A stretch of 64,000 nt of DNA from an uncultured Bacteroidales bacterium (lineage in GTDB: Bacteria; Bacteroidota; Bacteroidia; Bacteroidales; P3). Of the stretch, positions 52,725 to 61,186 are shown piece after piece. A program made the position numbers and the translations under genes. The notes under the pieces were generated by a model. It saw only the letters and a list, made by a program, of their open reading frames with translations, did no database searches and had not been told where the DNA came from. The stretch's first letter is position 1, and each line of letters begins with the position of its first letter. The stretch is taken from positions 1 through 64,000 of the forward strand of contig CAMVMX010000009.1 in the NCBI GenBank assembly GCA_947168665.1. Reading direction: 5' to 3'.

Positions 52725-53582
52725 ATGAATAACACATTTGAATGGTCCCGATTCGGGATGGTGGTCCGCAAGGATTTCAGAAATATATGGCAGAACGCCG
52801 GAACGACGTTGTTGATAATAACCCTTTTGCCCATAGCGGTGTGGCTGCTGTGGTGGGCGATAGCCGGAGTTGAGGATGTGCCGGCCATCGTGCCTGAGGT
52901 GCGCTGGTGTTTCATAGCCGGGGTGGTGATTTTGGCCGCCATGGTCACGCCGTCGCGCATGTACCGCACGTGCAACCTGCGTCAGGAGGGCATCTACTTT
53001 GCCATGTTGCCTGCCTCGAAGTTGGAGAAGTATCTGAGCATGCTGCTTTTCTCGGTGGTGGTTTGTCCGCTGATGTGCCTCTGCGGCAGCATGGTGCTGG
53101 ATTATATCCTCACGCTGCTGCCCTTCGGGCCTTACAGCAAATGGCTGTGGCAGACCGATTATCTGGCCGATGTGATGGATGGCTACCGCGCGTTGGTGTC
53201 CGGCCAGTTCCCTGCGGAGCAGACGCATAATCTCGACGTGTTGGTGTCGACGGTGACACCGGGCAAGATGGTGCTGTATGCGGTGTTGAGTTATCTGAGC
53301 ACTGTCGCACTGTATTTGTTCACGACCACGATTTTCAAAAAACATAAGGTGTTGCAGACGATACTGTGGACGTGGCTTATCAGCTTTGTGCTGAATATCA
53401 TCCTCACCCCGATTATGGGCAGCATGATGCTCAATGGCAACTGGATGTTCGAAATGTTCTCCACCGCCGACCCCGCTAAAAGTTTGAACATTGCTTATTG
53501 GGCCGCCACGGCTTGGAGTTTCGTGTTCACCACGGTGCTGTTCTGGTGGGCGAGCTATAGGCTGAAGAACATGAAATATTAA
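52725..53582 (+). CDS. ABC-2-type permease
   Basis: A 285-residue polytopic protein with about six hydrophobic segments (for example 28-46, 62-79, 97-125, 180-202, 211-233 and 254-277). It has no extracellular catalytic domain. It is the membrane partner of the ATPase gene just upstream, with G-ending codon use shared through the operon. A 53-base gap precedes the lipoprotein. Confidence 0.85.
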   Translation: MNNTFEWSRFGMVVRKDFRNIWQNAGTTLLIITLLPIAVWLLWWAIAGVEDVPAIVPEVRWCFIAGVVILAAMVTPSRMYRTCNLRQEGIYFAMLPASKLEKYLSMLLFSVVVCPLMCLCGSMVLDYILTLLPFGPYSKWLWQTDYLADVMDGYRALVSGQFPAEQTHNLDVLVSTVTPGKMVLYAVLSYLSTVALYLFTTTIFKKHKVLQTILWTWLISFVLNIILTPIMGSMMLNGNWMFEMFSTADPAKSLNIAYWAATAWSFVFTTVLFWWASYRLKNMKY

Positions 53583-53635
53583 AGGATGGCACCAAGAGAA
53601 AAAAACTGATTGTAAAACATGATAAAAATAAAGAT

Positions 53636-54463
53636 ATGAAGACGTTCAGATTGACAGTTTTGGCCGTGTGCGCCTTGGTGGGTGTGATGACGATGAGCGG
53701 TTGCAAGCTCTCCAACGGCAAGACTTTTGAGGATTTAACGAAAGAGTTCAGCTTTGAGAATGGCGAGATCACCATGGGCAACGAGACGGATGCGGAGCAC
53801 TATACGATGGGTGGTGCATCGTTTGGCGGGCAGCAGGTGAAAGCTCTGGAGATTGAGTGGTTGCATGATTCGGTGACCATTGTTGCATACGACGGCAATG
53901 AGGTGGTGATAAGCGAAACAGCCGACAGCGCGTTGAACGACAGCACGACGATGTATCATTACCTGCAGGCCGACGGCACACTGAGCATTGAGTTTGGCAA
54001 GCCCGGAATACGATTCAAAGGGGAACAGCTGCCCGACAAGCAGCTGGTGGTGAAGGTTCCACGCGCGCTCACCTTTCAGTCGATAGAGCTGAACGGGATA
54101 GGGCATAATTTGGGGATGGACGGTGTGAGGAGCGGCAGCTTGGAAGTGAACAGTGTGTCGAATTGTATTTCCTTGAGTGAATGTGTGCTGGAGCGTGTGG
54201 AGGTGAACGGTGTCAGCCCTACGCTGGATGCCACGTTCAGCCAGTTGCCCAAGAAGATGGAGCTGAACTATGTGAGCGGCAGCACGGTGCTGAATATGCC
54301 CGAGGATGCTGGATATACGTTGGAGATGGGCGGTGTGAAGCAAGAGTTCTATTCCGAGCTGCCTACGGTAAAGAAAGGTTTTAAGTATGTGGCGGGTGAC
54401 GGCTCGTGCAAGATAGAGAGCAACGGTGTGAGTGGCACACTGGATATCAAAGTGAAACAATGA
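53636..54463 (+). CDS. Lipoprotein with DUF4097/DUF2807-like beta-helix
   Basis: A 275-residue lipoprotein with lipobox MSGC (Cys23). The mature part is repetitive short strands (SLEVNSVSNCISL, VEVNGVSPTL, CKIESNGVSGTLDI), consistent with a right-handed beta-helix of the DUF2807/DUF4097 type. The family occurs in envelope-stress regulation (LiaF-like contexts). Its place between the transporter and the GntR gene suggests a sensor or surface accessory of this operon; that is inference. Confidence 0.7.
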   Translation: MKTFRLTVLAVCALVGVMTMSGCKLSNGKTFEDLTKEFSFENGEITMGNETDAEHYTMGGASFGGQQVKALEIEWLHDSVTIVAYDGNEVVISETADSALNDSTTMYHYLQADGTLSIEFGKPGIRFKGEQLPDKQLVVKVPRALTFQSIELNGIGHNLGMDGVRSGSLEVNSVSNCISLSECVLERVEVNGVSPTLDATFSQLPKKMELNYVSGSTVLNMPEDAGYTLEMGGVKQEFYSELPTVKKGFKYVAGDGSCKIESNGVSGTLDIKVKQ

Positions 54464-54485
54464 TTGTAATAGAAAGGAACAGATT

Positions 54486-54851
54486 ATGGACTTCAACAAA
54501 CAAAAACCGATATACCTACAGATTGCCGACACGATGTGTGAGCGCATCATGGCCGGCGAGTGGGGCGAGGACGAGCGGGTGCCGTCGGTGCGCGACGTGG
54601 CGGCAAGCCTTGGGGTGAACCCCAACACGGTGATGCGCACTTTCGACTATCTGCAGAACGCCGAGATTGTGTATAACCGCCGCGGACTGGGCTACTATGT
54701 GTCGGCCAAGGCCAAGGAGCGGATTGTGGAACAGAACAGAAAGTACTTTATAGCCGAAGAACTGCCCTATTTTGTGCAGCGGATGAAGATGCTGGGGTTG
54801 ACTTGGGAGGATATTGCCGCCCAAAGCGGCAGGGGGGAGGCAAGGCCATGA
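54486..54851 (+). CDS. GntR-family (YtrA subfamily) transcriptional regulator
   Basis: A 121-residue regulator. The N-terminal winged helix (KPIYLQIADTMCERIMAGEW, VPSVRDVAASLGVNPNTVMRTFDYLQ) is typical GntR. The short C-terminal region (about 50 residues) without a ligand-binding domain places it in the YtrA subfamily. It probably represses the operon through the operator at 51759. Its stop overlaps the next start (ATGA), coupling the two. Confidence 0.92.
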   Translation: MDFNKQKPIYLQIADTMCERIMAGEWGEDERVPSVRDVAASLGVNPNTVMRTFDYLQNAEIVYNRRGLGYYVSAKAKERIVEQNRKYFIAEELPYFVQRMKMLGLTWEDIAAQSGRGEARP

Positions 54852-56197
54852 AGCGGGCAATGACAAGGGCAGCCGCCTGGGTGTTGCTGGTGGTTATGGC
54901 CTCAGCCGCCACGGCGCAGGAGCGTTTTGTGACCCTCAGCGGGCGCGTCACGGACAGTGACACCCGCGAGGGACTGCCGGGGGTGACGGTGTGCGTGGCC
55001 GGACAGACGGTGTATACCCAGACCAACGGCGACGGCGAATATGTGCTGAAGGTGCCGGCGGAACAGGGGGGAGGGAGCGTGGTGTATGCCTTGATGGGCT
55101 ATCGGCGCGACACGGTGCCGATGGCCAAGGCACAGCAACGGCCCGATGTGGCATTGGTCACGGACGGCGGCCGCTGGCTGGAGGAGGTGACGGTGACGGA
55201 GTATTCGGGTACGGCAGCGGCAAGGCTGCTGAAGGATGCGGTGGATCGCATACCTCAGAATTACTGGACGGACACGACGGTGGGCACGTGGTTCTACCGC
55301 GATGTGAGGATGCTGAACGGCGAGTTGTTCCTGTTTGACGAGATGGTGTTTGAGGCCCTGCGCGTGGGCTATGACAAGCATCACAGCCTGAAGAGGCTGA
55401 TGAACAGCAGGGGACTGGACAACGCGGTGCGGATTGACTACAAGCGTCCCATAGAGAGCAACTACACCAGCATCAAACATGACCGGCTGCTGCTGTGCGA
55501 CACGGGGTATGTGAACCGCGTGACGAACGGGATTGCAGACGCATATATTGACTATAGCGAGAATGAGGTGCTGTATGACCCGCTGGAGGTGCCCAACACA
55601 ACGCGTCTTTCGGAGAAGAATCTGAAGCGTGCGGCACGGGGTAATAGGTACACCATGCAGGAGGTGACGGATGCCGACGGAAAGGAGTATTACGTCCTCA
55701 CGTCGAGTTATAACGCCGCAGGCGGCCCTTTCAAAGGCCATGGGTCGGTGCGCTACACGATAGCCAAAGGCAGTCTGGCCATTGTCAGCATCGAGGAGAA
55801 CAGCTATTTTGCCATGCGCCCCTTCTTTCCGTTGAAAAAGAAGTTTAAAGAGGCTGGAGTTGACTCGATGGCGATAAGTGAGCAGGTGGTATACAGCTAT
55901 GGACTGGTGGACGGAAAGTATACCCTTACTTCGTATACCCGAAGCGAAGGCTTGGATATGTATGGCAAGAGGGTGGAACACTTGGAGAAACGGTGCCAGT
56001 GTGTGATGACGGGACAGCGGCGAGGAGATGCATCGTTCCTGACGGACAATGTGATTCAACAGCCGGGCAGTGTGCTGGTGACGCAGCGGCGAGCCGACAG
56101 CAAGGTGTATGACGAGGATTTCTGGCAGCAGTACAACTATATCCCCTTAGAGTCCTCTGTCCGCACCAAATTGGAAGTAAAACTTAAAAAAAGATAA
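54848..56197 (+). CDS. Carboxypeptidase-regulatory-like domain protein, exported
   Basis: A 449-residue exported protein (signal peptide KRAMTRAAAWVLLVVMASAATA). Residues about 30-110 are a CarboxypepD_reg-like domain (SGRVTDSDTREGLPGVTV, NGDGEYVLKVP), common at the N terminus of Bacteroidota outer-membrane proteins. The remainder (IPQNYWTDTTVGTWFYRDV, then Asp/Tyr-rich strands) resembles DUF5686-like outer-membrane proteins but I am not certain. Start at the ATG at 54848, overlapping the GntR stop. It completes the operator-controlled operon. Confidence 0.75.
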   Translation: MKRAMTRAAAWVLLVVMASAATAQERFVTLSGRVTDSDTREGLPGVTVCVAGQTVYTQTNGDGEYVLKVPAEQGGGSVVYALMGYRRDTVPMAKAQQRPDVALVTDGGRWLEEVTVTEYSGTAAARLLKDAVDRIPQNYWTDTTVGTWFYRDVRMLNGELFLFDEMVFEALRVGYDKHHSLKRLMNSRGLDNAVRIDYKRPIESNYTSIKHDRLLLCDTGYVNRVTNGIADAYIDYSENEVLYDPLEVPNTTRLSEKNLKRAARGNRYTMQEVTDADGKEYYVLTSSYNAAGGPFKGHGSVRYTIAKGSLAIVSIEENSYFAMRPFFPLKKKFKEAGVDSMAISEQVVYSYGLVDGKYTLTSYTRSEGLDMYGKRVEHLEKRCQCVMTGQRRGDASFLTDNVIQQPGSVLVTQRRADSKVYDEDFWQQYNYIPLESSVRTKLEVKLKKR

Positions 56198-56307
56198 AAC
56201 TTGTGTCTTGGTGTAAGAATTGCCCCCCTTTGTTCGTTTATTGATACATGGGTTGAAAGCAATGGATCGCCCAACACTGGATTGAAAATTTAAAAACACA
56301 TAGAATC

Positions 56308-56931
56308 ATGAAAATTACAATGAAAACCTTTGCCGTCATGATGACGGCCGCGACTTTGGCTCTGGCCGGTTGCAAGAAAGAAAAAGTGGAACCGACAACC
56401 CCTGAGAACCCTGAGACACCTGTGGTGGAAAATGTCTTTGCGGGTACTTCGTGGGCAGCAAGCGTGGAGAATTCGGGTACAATCACCGAACAGGGCTATA
56501 ATATCCCGTTCCATGTGGTTTATGATGTCTCGTTTGATTTCTTGGATTCGGTGAATCTTGAGTATTATAATGCTGTAGCCGTGGATTATCCCGGTTTGCC
56601 AGTGCCGCCACAGAATACGGATTTTACGTGGGAGGGAAGCTATAGCTATGCCGGTGGCGACACGTTGATGGTGTACCTGAACTGGGAGGATGAGGAGACT
56701 GGCGAGACGGGTGTTGACACCGCTGCCATGTTCTATGACAAGGTGGCCAAGACCCTGACACAGGATATTGGAGACGACCCGGATATGGTAGAGATTTTGG
56801 GTGTAAATAAACTGGTGTTCACCCAAGTGGATTTGACAGCCAAGACCACAATCCCCGGAAGCAAACCGACCTCAGCCAAAATGAATTGGCGGAAGATGAT
56901 GGCCAAGGTTCTCCATGCCATCAACAAATAG
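56308..56931 (+). CDS. Lipoprotein of unknown function
   Basis: A 207-residue lipoprotein with lipobox LAGC (Cys22), then a Lys/Pro/Glu-rich linker and a beta-rich domain beginning NVFAGTSW. This recalls lipocalin-like Bacteroidota lipoproteins, but no family is claimed. It lies 110 bases after the previous gene with no recognisable promoter, and ends 10 bases before the C10 protease. Confidence 0.65.
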   Translation: MKITMKTFAVMMTAATLALAGCKKEKVEPTTPENPETPVVENVFAGTSWAASVENSGTITEQGYNIPFHVVYDVSFDFLDSVNLEYYNAVAVDYPGLPVPPQNTDFTWEGSYSYAGGDTLMVYLNWEDEETGETGVDTAAMFYDKVAKTLTQDIGDDPDMVEILGVNKLVFTQVDLTAKTTIPGSKPTSAKMNWRKMMAKVLHAINK

Positions 56932-56941
56932 AGCCAAGCCG

Positions 56942-58939
56942 ATGAAGTCAAGCAAGCAAACAATCATTTTAGCTGCTGCGCTACTATGCTTCAGCTCAGC
57001 CGTGGCCTCGCCGGTCAGCCCGGAGCGTGCGGCCAAGGTGGCCCGGAACTTCTTCATGACGCTCGGTGGCATCAAGTCGCAGACCGCTTTGGTGTCGCAG
57101 CAAGGTGCCGACTGGCAGTTTGACGGGATATATCTCTTTGCCGGAGAGGATGGTGGATTTGTGCTGGTGTCGGCGGATGACGCCACCCGGCCTATCCTCG
57201 GCTACTCTCCTTCCGGCAAGGTGGATGCCGCCAATATGCCTCCGCAGCTGCGTGTGTGGCTGCAGGGCTACCAGCGGGAGATTGACGCACTGAGCGCAAG
57301 CAAGGCCCCGGCAGCCGCTCGCTACGCCGCCGAGTGGCAGGCTCTGGAACAGGGCCTTGACACCAAGCAGAAAAGCACTGCGGTGGTGGGTCCGCTGCTG
57401 ACCACCTTCTGGGACCAGACGTACCCCTACAATGCCCTCTGCCCAAGAGGTACGGTCACAGGTTGCGCCGCCACGGCGCAGGCCCAGGTGATGAACTTTT
57501 GGCAGTATCCATCTCTCGGCGAAGGGAGCCACAAGTACACCCATCCCCGTTATGGTGAGCAACGCGCCGACTTCGGCCACACGATTTATGACTGGCAGCA
57601 CATGCCGGTGAGGGCCTCCATCTCTTCGTCGGATGAGGAGGTGATGGCTGTGGCCACGCTGATGTATCATTGCGGAGTAAGTCTGGAGATGATATACGGC
57701 ACGGCTGCCCAAGGCGGAAGCTCGGCTGCAGGACTGGCTGGTGTTTCAGGTATTAAAAGCATCGACAACTCGCTGAAAGATTATTTCCACTACCGCCGCG
57801 ATCTCCGTGTCATCTTTAAGGACGAGGGTTTTTCCAATGCCGACTGGCGCGATTCGCTGATAGCCGAGTTGGATCTGGGTCATCCCATCGTCTATGCCGG
57901 GGCTGCCGAGCAGGGTGGACACGGCTTTGTGTGTGACGGCTACGACGACCGAGGCTATGTGCATTTCAACTTCGGATGGAGCGGGACAGGCGATGGTTTC
58001 TTCCCCGTTGATTCTATCAGTCCGGGTGTTGGGGGCGTGGGTGGCAATGTCACCTATACATTCAACATGAACAATGCCGCCTTGCTGGGTCTGGTGCCCG
58101 ACTATGCCCTTCGGGTCAGCGACACACTGGTTTGTCTGCCTCGCGATGCCGCCGAGGATTCGGTTATCGTGTCGCTCAACGAGAAGGTTGCCGGGCAGTT
58201 GCGGGTCGAGGATATGCCCGACTGGCTGTCGTGCGACTTGCAGTCCCTCGGACAGACAGCCCATGCGGGATGGGTGCATCTGCGTGCCGCCGAGAACAAC
58301 AGCGGCGCGGACAGGGTAGCCCTGCTCACCTTTTCCCAAGGCGATGAGCAGACCCGCGTGAAGGTTGTGCAGACTGCCTACAGCCCGGAGGAACTATGCC
58401 CCGTGACTGTGGTAATGGAAAGCACCCGCGATGGCGGTTGGCAAGGCGATGCACACCTGAGCCTGGAGTCTGAAAACGGCTATGTGTACGGACTGGCCAA
58501 GCTGGCCGACGGCCGCAAGGACTCGGTGCAGGTGGCCGTATGTCCGCATCATCTCCATGCCGTGTGGCGCAGTGGCGGTGGCACCGACCGCTATGTCAAC
58601 TATACGGTGAAGAATCTGTATGGCGAGACTCTGTTGGCAGTGCAATATGCCTATCGCAACGGCGGCAACCATGACATAGAGTGGCCTTGCGCCCATTTGG
58701 GCATTCAGGAGTCCACACAAGAGTCTGCTGCCCCGACACTTTATCCCAACCCGGTGTCCGACGTACTGACCATTCGGGCCGAAGGGCTGCTGAGGGTGGA
58801 GCTGACCACCGTCGACGGCCGCAGTGTGATGGCTTCCGGCCAGTCCCGCATAGACATGTCGGGGCTGCCAAGGGGTGCCTATTTTGTGCGTGTCGTCACC
58901 ACCACGGGCTCGTCAGTACACAAGGTTGTGAAGAAATAA
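56942..58939 (+). CDS. C10-family (streptopain-like) cysteine protease with T9SS sorting domain
   Basis: A 665-residue exported protein (signal peptide KSSKQTIILAAALLCFSSAVA). A Spi-type propeptide (about 25-130: PVSPERAAKVARNFFM) precedes the C10 catalytic domain. Catalytic Cys is in VTGCAATAQAQVMNFWQYP (about 175) and His in GGHGFVCDGYD (about 326), with FNFGWSGTGDGFF. The C-terminal 75 residues (LYPNPVSDVLTIRAEG, then LPRGAYFVRVV) form a type A T9SS domain. It should be a surface or secreted protease, the family including streptopain and PrtT-like enzymes. Start at the ATG at 56942. Confidence 0.9.
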   Translation: MKSSKQTIILAAALLCFSSAVASPVSPERAAKVARNFFMTLGGIKSQTALVSQQGADWQFDGIYLFAGEDGGFVLVSADDATRPILGYSPSGKVDAANMPPQLRVWLQGYQREIDALSASKAPAAARYAAEWQALEQGLDTKQKSTAVVGPLLTTFWDQTYPYNALCPRGTVTGCAATAQAQVMNFWQYPSLGEGSHKYTHPRYGEQRADFGHTIYDWQHMPVRASISSSDEEVMAVATLMYHCGVSLEMIYGTAAQGGSSAAGLAGVSGIKSIDNSLKDYFHYRRDLRVIFKDEGFSNADWRDSLIAELDLGHPIVYAGAAEQGGHGFVCDGYDDRGYVHFNFGWSGTGDGFFPVDSISPGVGGVGGNVTYTFNMNNAALLGLVPDYALRVSDTLVCLPRDAAEDSVIVSLNEKVAGQLRVEDMPDWLSCDLQSLGQTAHAGWVHLRAAENNSGADRVALLTFSQGDEQTRVKVVQTAYSPEELCPVTVVMESTRDGGWQGDAHLSLESENGYVYGLAKLADGRKDSVQVAVCPHHLHAVWRSGGGTDRYVNYTVKNLYGETLLAVQYAYRNGGNHDIEWPCAHLGIQESTQESAAPTLYPNPVSDVLTIRAEGLLRVELTTVDGRSVMASGQSRIDMSGLPRGAYFVRVVTTTGSSVHKVVKK

Positions 58940-58989
58940 CCGCCGGGCAGTCCCGGCAGTGCCGTCCTCATGAGGCTGCACTGTTGAAA

Positions 58990-59032
58990 AGCGGAGTGCC
59001 TATCCTGCAGAAAGGATAGGCACTCCGCTTAT
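58990..59032. terminator. Bidirectional terminator between convergent genes
   Basis: A perfect 16-bp stem (58990-59005 with 59014-59029) with an 8-base loop. It separates the C10 protease (plus) and dacB (minus). T-rich flanks on both sides are short. Confidence 0.9.
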
Positions 59033-59048
59033 TTCGGTGCAGGAGGAA

Positions 59049-60485
59049 TCAGAGCCGGATAATCTCCTCAATGATGTCCTTGATGATGCGGTCAATAGTG
59101 GCGTCGTCGCAGTTGTAGTTGTTGCAGAGGATGGTGAAGCTGTATTCGCTGTCGTCGCGGTTGGAGAAGTAGCCGGCATAGTTGCGCACACCCTGCGCCA
59201 CCCCGCTCTTGATGCGTAGCGAGCAGTCGTCGGGGACGGTGGGTATGATGTCGTATTCTGGTATGCGTTGGCTGATGCCTACCGCGCCGGCGAAATCGAA
59301 AAAGAAGGGCTGCCGTGCCACGGCGTCGAGAAACTGGCTCACAAAGTAGGCAGTCACTCTGTTGTCGCGCGACAGGCCGCTGCCGTCCACCACATTCACC
59401 CCAGAGGTATTGAGGTCCAGCTCCTGGAAATACTCATACATGAATCGTCGTCCCGACGAGAACGAGCCGTGGCCGTCGCGCAGGTAGCCCAGCAGTTTGA
59501 AGAGACTCTCGGCAGCGAGGTTGTTGTTGGTTTGCGTGGTGAGGGCGGTAGTGGTGAAGAGATTGAAAGCCGTGTCGATGCATAGTTTGCGGTATTGCTT
59601 CGGCATGGTGAAATGCACGGCGGGTTCGCCCGACACGGCGATGCCGTGGTTGCGCAGATAACGGGTAAAGTCCATGGCCATGTGAATGGCAGGCTGGGGC
59701 ATAGAGGCGCGGAAATGAGTGTCTGCCGTGCCCAAAGGTATGACTCCGCAGCAGGTGCGGCTCTCCAGGCCCGGTGCGCCATAGAAGGTTACCTGGAACA
59801 CAGTGTCGCGCGGACCGGTGATCACATGGTTGGTGATAGGTATTTCGGGGTGGGTGCTGGTGATGATGGCGGGGTCGCCCACACGCCGTCCGGCGCGGAA
59901 ATGCACATCCACCGAGTTCTCGTTATAGTTGATGCCGCAGGCTCCGCTGCCCAGCCAGTTGCCTATGTCGTCCCACCGCCATGAGGGGTGGATAGCATCG
60001 CCCTCAAAGATGCTGGTGTCGGCATAGATATGGCCGTTGATGCGCTTGATGCCTTTGCGGCGCAGGGCCTCTGCGAGGCGGAAGAACGTCGAGTCCGTGT
60101 GGGGAAACCGGTCGGAGCAGAAGAAAGGGTCGCCCGTCCCGGCTACGATGATGTCGCCCTGCAGGGTGCCCTGCCGGTCAATCTCGCCCGAATAGTAGAG
60201 GTAGTTTTCGAAATAGAACTTAGGCCCCATGCGGCTGTAGGCGGCGGCGGTGGTGAATAGCTTGTTGAGAGCGGCCGGCATCATGGCCAAATCGTCGTTG
60301 CGCGAGTAGACGGTGCTGTCTTTCGTGATATTGTGCACGCACACGGCAAACGAGGCGTGCCGCAGAGCAGGTTTGAGGGCTGCGTGCCGCACCACGAAGT
60401 CGAGGCGGTCAGTATTCTGTGCCATGGCGGCCGTGCAGAGCAGCAGGGCGCAGAGGGCTGTCAATATTCTTTTGCTACATGTCAT
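59049..60485 (-). CDS. dacB: DacB/PBP4-like (S13) protein with substituted active-site serine
   Basis: A 478-residue exported protein (signal peptide 1-22) of the PBP4 / peptidase S13 family, which trims D-Ala from peptidoglycan. The fold is complete, with DGSGLSRDNRVTA (367-379) and KSG (426-428). The SxxK motif reads A72-L-N-K75 (PAALNK) instead of PAS-x-x-K, and the SxN motif reads N320-N-N322. Both catalytic Ser residues are thus missing. One base change (GCT from TCT) would explain the first. It probably binds peptidoglycan without cutting it. It ends a minus-strand operon after engB. Confidence 0.88.
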   Translation of the reverse strand: MTCSKRILTALCALLLCTAAMAQNTDRLDFVVRHAALKPALRHASFAVCVHNITKDSTVYSRNDDLAMMPAALNKLFTTAAAYSRMGPKFYFENYLYYSGEIDRQGTLQGDIIVAGTGDPFFCSDRFPHTDSTFFRLAEALRRKGIKRINGHIYADTSIFEGDAIHPSWRWDDIGNWLGSGACGINYNENSVDVHFRAGRRVGDPAIITSTHPEIPITNHVITGPRDTVFQVTFYGAPGLESRTCCGVIPLGTADTHFRASMPQPAIHMAMDFTRYLRNHGIAVSGEPAVHFTMPKQYRKLCIDTAFNLFTTTALTTQTNNNLAAESLFKLLGYLRDGHGSFSSGRRFMYEYFQELDLNTSGVNVVDGSGLSRDNRVTAYFVSQFLDAVARQPFFFDFAGAVGISQRIPEYDIIPTVPDDCSLRIKSGVAQGVRNYAGYFSNRDDSEYSFTILCNNYNCDDATIDRIIKDIIEEIIRL

Positions 60486-60554
60486 GGAATGTATGGCTTT
60501 TTTTTAATTTCGTTCAGGTGTGTTGGTGGCGGTGGGTGAGGGGCGGGCGGCTTG

Positions 60555-61160
60555 TCATTGGGCTTGCAGCAGGTGGTTGATGTGTTCGATGCGGTCCAGC
60601 ACATTGGCGCGGCCCGACTGGGTGACCGACGAGGTAAGAATCATGACGGGCAGCTCCTCCCACGTCTCCGACAGGGCGCGCTTCAGGCCGTTGACAGTGG
60701 CTGCTATATCGCGCTGCCGCTGCTTGTCGGTCTTGGTGAAGATGATGCTCAGTGGCACCCCGTTGGAGCCGGCGAAGTTGATAAAGTCGATGTCAATCTG
60801 CTGCGGGGGTATGCGTGAGTCCACCAGCACAAACAAGTTGCTCAGTGTATCCCGTTTCAGTACATAGTCGGCGGTCATTTTCTGCCACCGCTGGCGGTCC
60901 GATTTCGAGGTGCGGGCATAGCCGTAGCCCGGAAGGTCGACCAGATACCACTCGTTGTTGATAAGGAAGTGGTTGATGAGTTGGGTTTTGCCCGGCCTGA
61001 CACTGGTCTTGGCCAGGCTTTTGTTATGGGTGAGCATGTTGATGAGCGACGATTTGCCCACATTGCTGCGGCCGATAAAAGCATATTCGGGCAGTCCCGT
61101 GTCGGGGCATTTGCGGTAGTCGCTGTTGCTGATGACGAATGTGGCGGTCTTTATTTCCAT
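60555..61160 (-). CDS. engB: Ribosome-biogenesis GTPase EngB/YihA
   Basis: A 201-residue GTPase involved in 50S assembly and cell-division-coupled growth. G1 GRSNVGKSSLINML (about 27-40), G2 region (KTQLINHF), G3 DLPGYGYA and G4 TKTDK are all present. Length is normal. It starts 26 bases after the glsB stop and dacB starts 69 bases beyond its stop, so it lies inside the glsA-glsB-engB-dacB group. Confidence 0.96.
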   Translation of the reverse strand: MEIKTATFVISNSDYRKCPDTGLPEYAFIGRSNVGKSSLINMLTHNKSLAKTSVRPGKTQLINHFLINNEWYLVDLPGYGYARTSKSDRQRWQKMTADYVLKRDTLSNLFVLVDSRIPPQQIDIDFINFAGSNGVPLSIIFTKTDKQRQRDIAATVNGLKRALSETWEELPVMILTSSVTQSGRANVLDRIEHINHLLQAQ

Positions 61161-61186
61161 CGGTCTTGGGGGTCAATGTTGGTGTG

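Noticed and set aside
54902..56059. 385-codon ORF opposite the CarboxypepD_reg gene
   Set aside because: His/Arg-rich shadow; sense frame has a signal peptide and a known domain.
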